Positions 8,371 to 15,630 of a stretch of 17,144 bases of DNA are shown here, piece after piece. This DNA is from CBETVX01 sp965539935. Its GTDB lineage: Bacteria > Bacillota > Clostridia > Peptostreptococcales > Caminicellaceae. The stretch lies in assembly GCA_965539935.1 (NCBI GenBank), contig CBETVX010000056.1:1-17144 (forward strand), written 5' to 3'. Under the pieces are notes generated by a model. It searched no databases. It saw only the letters and a program-made list of their open reading frames with translations, and was not told the origin of the DNA. The translations under genes were made by a program, and so were the position numbers. How positions within the stretch are numbered: the first letter of the stretch is position 1; every line of letters starts with the position of its first letter.

Positions 8371-8494
8371 TCTTAGGCAATAACAAGGCTTGGAGAGCAG
8401 GAACAAATGAGTTTGTTTTAATAAATTGTCGTCGACCACCAGTAGTGCAAAAACCCATGGAGATCGACGACAATTCTTTTTTTATTGTCTAGGA
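8371..8494 (+). repeat. Nested inverted repeat in the CRISPR leader region
   Basis: The inner arms are perfect 12-mers, AATTGTCGTCGA at 8424-8435 and TCGACGACAATT at 8464-8475, around a 28-base centre containing AGTAGTGCAAAAACCC. Outer arms TCTTAGGCAATAA (8371-8383) and TTATTGTCTAGGA (8482-8494) pair over 13 positions with two G-U wobbles. A T-run (8476-8483) follows the inner hairpin, so it could work as a terminator for the cas operon. It could also be a structured leader RNA, a protein site or a small mobile-element relic. I have a vague memory of similar GTCGAC-rimmed hairpins near clostridial CRISPR arrays, but cannot confirm it. Confidence 0.75.
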
Positions 8495-8614
8495 ATTCAA
8501 ATAAATTTAAGGCATACAATAAATTACAAATCATTACCAGTAAAAAATTGGGTTTTTATTGCTTTTACCGACCTATAAGCTTTGACCAAAATCTACTAAC
8601 TACGAACTAAGAAC

Positions 8615-8643
8615 TAACAAAGCGTCGTAAGACGCCTTTGTTA
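8615..8643 (+). repeat. Hairpin-forming inverted repeat
   Basis: TAACAAAGCGTC pairs with GACGCCTTTGTTA through a GTAA loop, with one bulged base. It is preceded by an AACTAA-rich run (ACTAAC, GAACTAA, GAACTAAC at 8597-8618). No T-tract follows, so it is not a normal intrinsic terminator. It may be a dispersed palindromic repeat of the genome. Confidence 0.6.
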
Positions 8644-8695
8644 TAACTTTCCAGGTTTTTCAATAGTTATAAAAAATCTTTTGAAAAAAGAAGGA

Positions 8696-8718
8696 TTTTT
8701 CGAATAAATATCGAAAAA
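8696..8718 (+). repeat. Leader-proximal inverted repeat
   Basis: TTTTTCGA (8696-8703) and TCGAAAAA (8711-8718) are perfect inverted arms around a 7-base AT loop, ending 31 bases before the first repeat. This could be a binding site or a weak hairpin. AT-rich composition makes chance pairing of the T/A part easy; the matched CGA/TCG cores make it somewhat stronger. Confidence 0.4.
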
Positions 8719-8749
8719 ATAGAACATAGCATTTTCAATAGGAAAATGA

Positions 8750-8908
8750 GTTACTAGCCTACCTATAAGGGATTGAAACTCAATATGAGTAATCATAATG
8801 ATCTGTCTACCAAAGGTTACTAGCCTACCTAAGAGGGATTGAAACAAATAAGGTGTACCATATTTTGCAGTCATTTCAATGCACTAGTCTATCTATAAGG
8901 ATTAAATT
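8750..8908 (+). CRISPR. Very short CRISPR array (two repeats plus a degenerate terminal repeat)
   Basis: Repeat 1 is 8750-8779 and repeat 2 is 8816-8845, each 30 bp. Both begin GTTACTAGCCTACCTA and end GGGATTGAAAC, and they differ at two adjacent bases (TA versus AG) in the middle. Spacer 1 is 8780-8815 (36 bp). Spacer 2 is about 8846-8880, followed by a degraded third copy (about 8881-8908, CTAGTCTATCTATAAGG). The ATTGAAAC end is the usual 8-nt crRNA 5' tag, giving plus-strand orientation. Cas6 is not in the window, so processing would rely on a gene elsewhere. Repeats of this kind are common with type I-B and III-B systems in clostridia. Confidence 0.9.
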
Positions 8909-8950
8909 ATAATAGTTGATAAGTGATGAAGATATCATTATAAGAAAAGA

Positions 8951-8990
8951 ATTAAATCCTACCTTTAAAGGTAGGATTTAATTTTTATTT
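8951..8990 (+). terminator. Intrinsic terminator after the CRISPR array
   Basis: A perfect palindrome with 16-bp arms, ATTAAATCCTACCTTT (8951-8966) and its reverse complement (8967-8982), is followed by TTTTATTT. The A-rich left flank means it might also work on the minus strand. It would end the pre-crRNA transcript. Confidence 0.85.
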
Positions 8991-9072
8991 AACATTCTAA
9001 TGGTAAATTATTGAAGGAAAAAGAAATGAAATGAAGAATAATGAAAGATAAATATTAAGAAGGGGGGAGTAT

Positions 9073-9294
9073 ATGTTTAAATTTCTAGATGATATATCGG
9101 TGGGTATTTTAGTATTTGCTTCAGTCTTAATGCTCCTTGCTCCCTTTAGACCAATGCCCCACGTGGTAGAAAAACTAATAATGCTAAAAAACGGAGAACT
9201 TAAAAGAGGGATAGATATATTTGATTTGTTTTATCATTTAATACCAACTTCTTTGTTAATAATAAAGTTATATAGAAATGCAAAACTGAAATAA
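9073..9294 (+). CDS. Small predicted membrane protein, 73 aa
   Basis: ATG 9073 follows a GGGGGGAG binding site (9062-9069). A hydrophobic helix at residues 9-27 (VGILVFASVLMLLAPF) is followed by PHVVEKLIMLKNGELKR and a second moderately hydrophobic segment, FDLFYHLIPTSLLIIKLY. The pattern 'APF.P.PH.VEKL.ML..G.L.R.IDIFDL..H' recalls a family of roughly 75-aa proteins that databases often label 'RND transporter'. That label cannot be literal, since a 73-aa protein is far too short for a transporter of that class. No function is assigned. It lies 19 nt upstream of the nitroreductase gene and is probably cotranscribed. Confidence 0.75.
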   Translation: MFKFLDDISVGILVFASVLMLLAPFRPMPHVVEKLIMLKNGELKRGIDIFDLFYHLIPTSLLIIKLYRNAKLK

Positions 9295-9313
9295 AACTAT
9301 GGAGGAATTAACT

Positions 9314-10111
9314 ATGAATAGAGACTTATATAGTGCAATATTTAAAAGAAAATCAGTGAGAAAATATTCTGACCATGGGCTTACAGAAAAACAACTATCA
9401 GGGATAGAAGAGATACTAAACAATCTACAGCCGTTGAAAGAAGATATTAGTTTCAAAGCCCATTTTTTTAAGGATGGAAAAAGGCTTCATGAAACAATAA
9501 AGGGAATAATAGGGAACTATGGCAAAATAATAGCTCCCCACTACATAATCGTGACATCGGAAGTGAAAAATGGATATTTAACCAATGTGGGATATGCCAT
9601 TGAGAGGGTAGTACTTGAGATGACAGCAATGGGTATTGCTAACTGCTGGATTGGAGGAAATGTAAATCATAAAGATATAAAAAGATTTATGAACTTAAGT
9701 GAAGGAAAAGAGCCTATAATAATTATATCTCTAGGTAATGCTGAAGATAAGGCTAAAGCCTTTAGACAAGATATTTCAGAATTCAAAAGAAAGGATTTAT
9801 CAGAAATAGTAATAGGAGAAGTAAAGGATACATGGAGAAAAATTTTGGAGGCTGCAAGACTTGCACCTTCAGCAGCCAATACTCAGCCTTGGAGATTTAT
9901 AGTAGAAGATAAGAAGGTCCATGTATATCGTGCAGAAGGAAATTTTATAACTAAAAAGATGTTTGAAAGAATGAATAAAATAGACATTGGGATAGCACTA
10001 TGCCACATATCCATAGCAGCCAAAGAACTTGGAAAGGAAATAAGGTTTGTAGATAATAAGCTAGATTCTAAGGATAAGATGGTATATGTTATGAGTGTGG
10101 AGGAAGTGTAA
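9314..10111 (+). CDS. Nitroreductase-family protein (TM1586-type), 265 aa
   Basis: The start is ATG 9314, with GGAGGA at 9301-9306; ATG 9299 overlaps that site. The N-terminal FKRKSVRKYSDHGLTEKQL is the RKSVRxY motif of nitroreductases that touches FMN phosphate. AMGIANCWIGGNVNHKDI matches the glycine-rich second motif, and a second-half copy, LEAARLAPSAANTQPWRFIV, is the classic APSAxNxQPW flavin-binding segment. Two such motif sets in one chain fit the 'putative TM nitroreductase' family, where one polypeptide forms both halves of the usual dimer. It likely binds FMN and reduces an unknown substrate in the cytoplasm. A terminator lies 36 nt downstream, so the 9073-10111 pair is a separate unit from the CRISPR. 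Confidence 0.9.
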   Translation: MNRDLYSAIFKRKSVRKYSDHGLTEKQLSGIEEILNNLQPLKEDISFKAHFFKDGKRLHETIKGIIGNYGKIIAPHYIIVTSEVKNGYLTNVGYAIERVVLEMTAMGIANCWIGGNVNHKDIKRFMNLSEGKEPIIIISLGNAEDKAKAFRQDISEFKRKDLSEIVIGEVKDTWRKILEAARLAPSAANTQPWRFIVEDKKVHVYRAEGNFITKKMFERMNKIDIGIALCHISIAAKELGKEIRFVDNKLDSKDKMVYVMSVEEV

Positions 10112-10147
10112 ACTTATATCATAACAAAATATTTTAGTTATTTAGAT

Positions 10148-10182
10148 TTAGAGTACTAGTTTTGGTGCTCTAATTTATTTTT
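10148..10182 (+). terminator. Intrinsic terminator after the nitroreductase gene
   Basis: TTAGAGTAC (10148-10156) pairs with GTGCTCTAA (10165-10173), with one G-U pair and an 8-base loop, followed by TTTATTTTT. Confidence 0.8.
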
Positions 10183-10305
10183 GTAGATTTAAATGATTAA
10201 TATGGTGTGTGTTTATAAGATTTACAATAGTTTGATAAAATTTGTTAGAATAAATTTACAAGTTAGTGGTATTCCATAGTGAAAAAATTAAAATGAGGTG
10301 AGAAA

Positions 10306-10680
10306 ATGTCTTGTATTTTTTGTAAGACAGAAATCTTAGATATACAGATTGAAAATGATTTAGCATTTGCTATATTTGATAAATATCCAGTTAATAAGGG
10401 GCATATGCTTATCATTCCCAAAAGGCATTATAAAAGTTTCTTTGAAGCTAGTAAGGAAGAAGTTTTAGCCTTATATGAGTTGACTAATAAGTGTAAAGAC
10501 TTATTAAAAGAAAAATATAATCCAGATGGATATAATATTGGCATTAATATAAATAAAGAAGCTGGACAAACAATTATGCACCTTCATGTTCATCTTATAC
10601 CAAGATATCTAGGGGATGTAGAAGATCCAAGGGGTGGTATAAGAAACTTAAAAGAACAATTAGTCCCTTATAAAGGATAG
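10306..10680 (+). CDS. HIT-family nucleotide hydrolase, 124 aa
   Basis: ATG 10306 follows a GAGGTGAG site (10294-10301). The protein begins with a CxxC pair (CIFC, residues 3-6) seen in zinc-binding HIT proteins, then NKGHMLIIPKRHYKSFFE. The histidine triad HLHVH is at residues 92-96 within QTIMHLHVHLIPRY. The C-terminal DPRGGIR is typical of the bacterial Hit/HinT-like branch. Such enzymes cleave AMP-type nucleotide conjugates through a covalent histidine-AMP intermediate. It sits alone between two terminator or promoter regions, so it is probably an independent gene. Whether it touches SAM-AMP or any defence messenger is unknown. Confidence 0.94.
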   Translation: MSCIFCKTEILDIQIENDLAFAIFDKYPVNKGHMLIIPKRHYKSFFEASKEEVLALYELTNKCKDLLKEKYNPDGYNIGININKEAGQTIMHLHVHLIPRYLGDVEDPRGGIRNLKEQLVPYKG

Positions 10681-10784
10681 AATTGACAGATAGTAAAGAC
10701 ACAATATAAGTATTGAGATTTTATTTTATTTGTAGTTTTTGTTATTTTTTTTAATAAAAGACTCTTACCATTATAAGAAACAAA

Positions 10785-10790
10785 TATAAT
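10785..10790 (+). promoter_or_regulatory. Candidate -10 box for the McrBC-like operon
   Basis: A perfect TATAAT lies 65 bases before the McrB start in the 174-base gap after the HIT gene. No good -35 box is found at 16-18 bases. The gap is extremely AT-rich, so this is a weak call. Confidence 0.3.
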
Positions 10791-10854
10791 TATAGAGGAA
10801 AAAATTGTTATATATAGAATTATATATTTGAAATATAAATAAGGAAGTGATTTT

Positions 10855-13104
10855 GTGACTACTTTGAATGACTTCATAGATTATATAGGCCCTAGTGACA
10901 GCTTATATAGATATAACAAATCGTATAAATTGGTTTTTCTAATAAATATGTTAAATTTAGTAGATGAAGAAGGAAAAATAAGAGAAACAGAGCTATATGA
11001 AAATATTAAAGATTATTATCTTAATAGATATAATAGTGGGTTTGATGTTGAATTAGGTGACAGCGAAATACAAAAGAATATTGATAAACTATCATTTGAA
11101 ATAGTTTCTAGAGTAATGAATTCAAATCCTTATGTAGTAATAAGTGAGAAAGGTTTTATTGAAAAGGTAAAAAAAGACAATATTAAATATATAAAATTTA
11201 ATAAGGATTTATGGTCAGATCTACAGCATAATAGAAAAGAATTAATAAGATTATTAAAGCAAAAGCTACAATTATATTATGAGACGTATATTAAGGATGA
11301 TAATATGAAATCTTTCAGAGGTTACTTAGAATATATTATGAATAGATATAATAATGCTAGGATAAGTGAAGATTTTAAAGGTCATGAACTAGGAAATATT
11401 TTAAGACATGAGGTTCCTAATTTTATTGAAAAACTTTCTATAATTAATAATAATAGATACTATGCTAAAGGAACAATAGGGGCAGGAGGTTGGACAAAGA
11501 CTCCTTGGATTGCAGTATTAGACAAAAAGATAAATGCAACTATGCAGGAAGGGGTATATATCGTATATTTATTCTCGTCTGATATGGAAAGAGTTTATCT
11601 TACATTAAATCAAGGTGTCACAAACTATAATAATGAGCATAGTAAAACTGAGACAGTAGATTATTTAGAGGGAAAAGCTATAAGGATTAGAAAATATTTT
11701 GATAATAGTAGTAGAGCTATTTTAAACAATAATATTATATTAGAAGGTACTTCGATTGCAGATTTATATGAAAAAGGAACTATTGCATATATTGAATATA
11801 AAAAGAATCAATTACCTGAAGAAGAAAGGCTAATAAAAGACCTAGATTATTTTTTAGGTATATATAGGAGTTATGCCGATGATATATTATCTACAAATGG
11901 GGTTCAAGAAAAGGCTATGATGTTAGATGATATTCAACAAATAAACTTTATGCCAAAATCAAATAAAGAAATTATTGACCATATAAAAAAATATATTTCA
12001 TCGAAAGGTTTTACATATGAAGATAATGAAATAGAAAATTTATATTTATCACTAAGAACAAAACCATTTGTTATTTTATCTGGAATATCTGGAACGGGAA
12101 AAACTAAAATAGTAGAACTTTTTGCTGAAGCTATAGGTGCTACTAATGCAAATGGCAGATTTAGATTAATACCTGTTAAACCAAATTGGAGTGATAGTTC
12201 AGATCTCATAGGGTATAAAGATATCAATGGAAATTTTCAGCCGGGACCATTGACAAGAATAATTATTGAGGCGCTAAAAGAAGAGAATAAAGACAAACCA
12301 TTTTTCATATGTTTAGATGAAATGAACCTTGCTAGAGTTGAATATTATTTTAGTGATCTATTAAGTATTCTAGAAACAAGAAGGAAAGATATTTCTGGAA
12401 GAATTATAACAAATTATATTATTGATAAAGACTATTTAGAAACTGAAAGTGATAATAAAATATATGGACAACTAGCTATTCCTGAAAATCTATATTTTAT
12501 AGGAACTGTTAATATGGATGAGACAACCTATCCATTTAGTAAGAAAGTTCTTGATAGAGCTAATACAATTGAGTTTACTAATATTGATTTAGGTATTATA
12601 CCAACAATGAATAAAAAAGAAATAGAAAAGTTAAGAATAGGGAATTCTTTTCTTAAATCAAATTATACCAATATTAAAGATATAATTCGTGAAGATGAAG
12701 AATACGTTAAAAGTATTATAGAAAATTTGATAGAAATAAATAATTTATTAAAAAGTGCTAACTTCCATGTTGGTTATAGAGTAAGGGATGAGTTTTGTAT
12801 GTTTATGTTATACAATAAAAGGCTTGATCTAATTTGTGAGGATGATGCCTTTGATATGCAGCTTATGCAAAAGATACTTCCAAGGATTCAAGGAAGTTCA
12901 AGAGAAATATATAGATTATTAGTAAATTTATTTAATTTTTCTTCTAAAATAAAATTAAACGAAAATGAAATTGATTTAGGGAATGAGGCTATTAAATTAA
13001 CATTGCAAACTCCTAATCCTTGTAAATATAAAAAGACTTCTTTAAAGATTGCTCATATGCTCAGGAGGTATGAAGAGGATGGATTTACTTCCTTCTGGAT
13101 ATAA
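10855..13104 (+). CDS. McrB-like AAA+ GTPase/ATPase with MrcB_N (DUF3578) domain, 749 aa
   Basis: GTG 10855 is used, with AAGGAAGTGA at 10841-10850. Residues 1-120 form a helical domain (SYKLVFLINMLNLVDEEGK). Residues about 155-310 match the MrcB N-terminal/DUF3578 domain (GTIGAGGWTKTPWIAVLD, then YIVYLFSSD and VYLTLNQG). The AAA+ core follows: Walker A GISGTGKT at 410-417, Walker B LDEMN (Asp488, Glu489), the McrB-type N-M-D-E signature at 553-556 and a DRAN segment with Arg568. McrB proteins form hexamers that use GTP to drive a partner nuclease on modified DNA. Here the partner is the overlapping next gene. Whether it prefers GTP or ATP cannot be read from the sequence. Confidence 0.92.
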   Translation: MTTLNDFIDYIGPSDSLYRYNKSYKLVFLINMLNLVDEEGKIRETELYENIKDYYLNRYNSGFDVELGDSEIQKNIDKLSFEIVSRVMNSNPYVVISEKGFIEKVKKDNIKYIKFNKDLWSDLQHNRKELIRLLKQKLQLYYETYIKDDNMKSFRGYLEYIMNRYNNARISEDFKGHELGNILRHEVPNFIEKLSIINNNRYYAKGTIGAGGWTKTPWIAVLDKKINATMQEGVYIVYLFSSDMERVYLTLNQGVTNYNNEHSKTETVDYLEGKAIRIRKYFDNSSRAILNNNIILEGTSIADLYEKGTIAYIEYKKNQLPEEERLIKDLDYFLGIYRSYADDILSTNGVQEKAMMLDDIQQINFMPKSNKEIIDHIKKYISSKGFTYEDNEIENLYLSLRTKPFVILSGISGTGKTKIVELFAEAIGATNANGRFRLIPVKPNWSDSSDLIGYKDINGNFQPGPLTRIIIEALKEENKDKPFFICLDEMNLARVEYYFSDLLSILETRRKDISGRIITNYIIDKDYLETESDNKIYGQLAIPENLYFIGTVNMDETTYPFSKKVLDRANTIEFTNIDLGIIPTMNKKEIEKLRIGNSFLKSNYTNIKDIIREDEEYVKSIIENLIEINNLLKSANFHVGYRVRDEFCMFMLYNKRLDLICEDDAFDMQLMQKILPRIQGSSREIYRLLVNLFNFSSKIKLNENEIDLGNEAIKLTLQTPNPCKYKKTSLKIAHMLRRYEEDGFTSFWI

Positions 13105-15622
13105 TGATAAAGATATTAAATTATTATTTATTGAACATGAGTTGTTTAATTTAACTATTAAAGGAAAGCCCATTCATCCTAACATTGAAGCATTAAATAT
13201 CAATAAAGATGAAAATGGAAATATAATTACAGCCCTTTTGGAAATTATATCCTATGAGTATCAATGCAAATCAAAGGTTTTTAATCCTTATATTGATGAC
13301 TGCAATTTAGATGAATATATAGAAACGGAAGTTTTTCCTTGCTTTTATGAAAATCAAAATTATCAGATCATTATAGAATCTAAAACGAAAAATGAAATCT
13401 ATTTCTTCCACGAGAATAAAAGATTGAGGGAAGCGGTTGATTATATAGGGAGCAAACAAATTTTAGCTGGAGTTTTAAATTTCAAAAATGAAATAGGATA
13501 TTCTGAATTTGAAATTATAAGCAATAGAAGAAAGCTTCTAAAGGTGAAAATTGAGATATTTCCAACAAAAATGGATTATAAAACAGATTATATAAATCTT
13601 ATTAGAGAGGTTAATGAGGAAGTATATAATTTAGCCTATGATTTTTTAAACAAAACATATTTTTCTACAAAACTTAGTCATACAAATAATCAGACAATGT
13701 CAGAATATTATAGTATTTTAAAGAAGATATTTAATAAATTTGATAAATCTATAAAATGGATATCCCAAAATCCCCATCATAAGTTAAAAGAAAAAATTAA
13801 TATCGTAGAAATTCACAAAGCTCGTAATGTTAATAGAAATACTATAGAATGGATAAGAAATAATCCTCATTTGCTGAAAAAGTCCCCAAAAGGAATAATG
13901 ATAAATAATAAATACTATTTACCACAAAAGGTGTTAGAAAGTAGAAAAGAAAATACATATGATACATTTGAAAACAGATTTGTAAAATGGATTTTAAAAA
14001 AGGTAGTTTCTAAGTCTCAACAACTTATCAAAAATTATAAAAGTATATATGGAGGTACCTCTTCATATGATGAGCATTTTATAAAAAATATAAATCAAAT
14101 AATAAAAAAATGCAAAAATCATTTAAAACTAGATTTTCTTAAAGGTATATCAGAAATCTATTGCATTGGATCTGCATCGTTAGTTTTACAGATGGGTCCT
14201 GGTTATAGAGACATCTATAAATATTATTTGATGCTAATAAAGGGTTTATCGATTGAAAGCGATTTATATAACTTATCTCTAAAACAAATTTGGTTATTAT
14301 ATGAATATTGGTGCTTCTTAAAACTTAATAGATTGTTATCAGAAAATTATAATCTAGTAAATCATAATCTTATAAAAATAAAAAATAATGGATTATATCT
14401 AACATTAAATAAATCAAAAGCTGCAAAGCTAACTTATCAAAACCCTATAAATGGAGAAAAATTTACTTTGATGTATAATGTTATTGAAGGAAGTACTGAT
14501 GCTACGGTAGTGCAAAAACCTGATACCGTATTAAGTTTAGAAAAAGAAGGTTCAGATATTCAATACAAATATATATTTGATGCAAAATATAGAATAGATC
14601 CAGCTCTTAAAGATACACCTTATGGAGATAGATATAATATGATACCAGGGCCACAAGAGGAAGATATAAATACAATGCATAGATATAGAGATGCAATAGT
14701 AGCAGAGTCGAAAATAAATGAAGAGTATAATAAAACAATTTTTGGTGCATATATCCTTTTTCCTTTTTCCGATGAAGAAAAATATAGAAATCATAGATTA
14801 TATAAAAGTATCAGTAAGGTTAATATTGGAGGATTGCCTTTTTTGCCTGGTCACACTAAACTTTTGAAAGAATTGCTTGATAAACTTATAGTCCAAACTC
14901 CAAAAACTGTTCAAGAAAATACTATGGTGAATATTGGTACAATAGAGCACTATGAAGATATATATTCCAATAGATCGATGTTAATAGGAAGCGTTAAATC
15001 TAAAAAACAATTAAATGCAAATTTGAAATATAGATTTTATCATATACCTTATAAAAATATAGATTTAAATAATAAAATAATTGAATACATAGGTTTATAT
15101 CAATCAAAGAAAAACTTTGGAAATGAAAGTGGAGTAAAATATTATGGTAAAGTCAAGAAGTGGGAAGTTATAAGGAGAAGCGAAATAAAAGAAATTCCTA
15201 AAGAAGATGATAGACTGTATGTATTATTTAGAGTGGAAAATTGGAAAGAGAGAAAAGAAAAGATTGAAATACTTGAAAGTGGAATAGTGGGCAGTCATAT
15301 ATATACTACTAAGCAATTATTTGATAGGGCAGATGTATATCCTATTTTAAACCTTAAAAATAAATTAGAAATTCGATTATGGGATGAATTAAAGAGGATA
15401 AACAATTATGTAAAAATCGTAGAAAATTACACAAATATTAATAATGATTTTAATATACCAATCTTAGATTTAAATATTCTAATTAAAGGGGAACAAACTA
15501 TAATAAAAAAAGACAATTTAAAAATAGAGATAAAAACAAAGAGATTATTAACCTCACCAAAACGAATAATAAACCTAATTATTAAGGAACTTTTTGATGA
15601 TAATCATAAGTTTAAGGAGTGA
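13079..15622 (+). CDS. DUF2357-type PD-(D/E)XK nuclease in the McrC position, 847 aa
   Basis: I choose ATG 13079 (AGGAGG at 13063-13068, about 10 nt spacing); ATG 13070 lies only one base from that site and TTG 13049 precedes it. The gene overlaps the mcrB-like gene by 26 nt. The N-terminal half (to about residue 300) fits DUF2357, beta-rich, with a long helical section after it. LYEYWCFLKLNRLL opens the nuclease domain as in McrC-type proteins. The catalytic set is Asp482 (QKPDTVL) and Asp501-x-Lys503 (FDAKYR), the PD-(D/E)XK signature of the DUF524/PDDEXK_7 branch. The C-terminal 160 residues are lysine-rich and unassigned. This is larger than classical McrC (about 350 aa), so target recognition may be built in. 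Its cleavage should depend on the upstream motor. Confidence 0.85.
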   Translation: MDLLPSGYNDKDIKLLFIEHELFNLTIKGKPIHPNIEALNINKDENGNIITALLEIISYEYQCKSKVFNPYIDDCNLDEYIETEVFPCFYENQNYQIIIESKTKNEIYFFHENKRLREAVDYIGSKQILAGVLNFKNEIGYSEFEIISNRRKLLKVKIEIFPTKMDYKTDYINLIREVNEEVYNLAYDFLNKTYFSTKLSHTNNQTMSEYYSILKKIFNKFDKSIKWISQNPHHKLKEKINIVEIHKARNVNRNTIEWIRNNPHLLKKSPKGIMINNKYYLPQKVLESRKENTYDTFENRFVKWILKKVVSKSQQLIKNYKSIYGGTSSYDEHFIKNINQIIKKCKNHLKLDFLKGISEIYCIGSASLVLQMGPGYRDIYKYYLMLIKGLSIESDLYNLSLKQIWLLYEYWCFLKLNRLLSENYNLVNHNLIKIKNNGLYLTLNKSKAAKLTYQNPINGEKFTLMYNVIEGSTDATVVQKPDTVLSLEKEGSDIQYKYIFDAKYRIDPALKDTPYGDRYNMIPGPQEEDINTMHRYRDAIVAESKINEEYNKTIFGAYILFPFSDEEKYRNHRLYKSISKVNIGGLPFLPGHTKLLKELLDKLIVQTPKTVQENTMVNIGTIEHYEDIYSNRSMLIGSVKSKKQLNANLKYRFYHIPYKNIDLNNKIIEYIGLYQSKKNFGNESGVKYYGKVKKWEVIRRSEIKEIPKEDDRLYVLFRVENWKERKEKIEILESGIVGSHIYTTKQLFDRADVYPILNLKNKLEIRLWDELKRINNYVKIVENYTNINNDFNIPILDLNILIKGEQTIIKKDNLKIEIKTKRLLTSPKRIINLIIKELFDDNHKFKE

Positions 15623-15630
15623 ACTTATTA

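Larger units (their letters stand above)
8282..8749 (+). promoter_or_regulatory. CRISPR leader-like non-coding region
   Basis: No gene-like frame is found in these 468 bases between the DEDDh gene stop and the first CRISPR repeat. The repeats end in ATTGAAAC on the plus strand and the degenerate repeat is at the right end, so this side is the leader. It contains several inverted repeats listed separately. A possible -35 TTGAAA at 8681-8686 has no good -10 box, so the array promoter cannot be placed with confidence. Part of it may also act as the operon 3' end. Confidence 0.6.

Noticed and set aside
8442..8455. 14-nt identity GTAGTGCAAAAACC between the leader hairpin and 14507-14520 in the DUF2357 gene
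   Set aside because: One such match is expected by chance in a 17-kb AT-rich window, and the flanks do not match.
8641..8874. Minus-strand open frame of 77 codons across the CRISPR array
   Set aside because: Its repeated LGRLVT segments are simply the translated CRISPR repeats; no binding site or family match.
10221..10251. TTTACA and TAGAAT as a promoter for the HIT gene
   Set aside because: The spacing of 19 is long and the region is so AT-rich that such hexamers are common.
10306..10680. HIT protein as part of the CRISPR messenger pathway
   Set aside because: HIT enzymes cleave AMP conjugates, which is tempting for SAM-AMP, but a terminator and two unrelated genes separate it from the cas operon and HIT genes are widespread housekeeping genes.
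11934..12227. Minus-strand frame of 97 codons inside the McrB-like gene
   Set aside because: Falls over the Walker A region of a clear AAA+ gene; no start signal.
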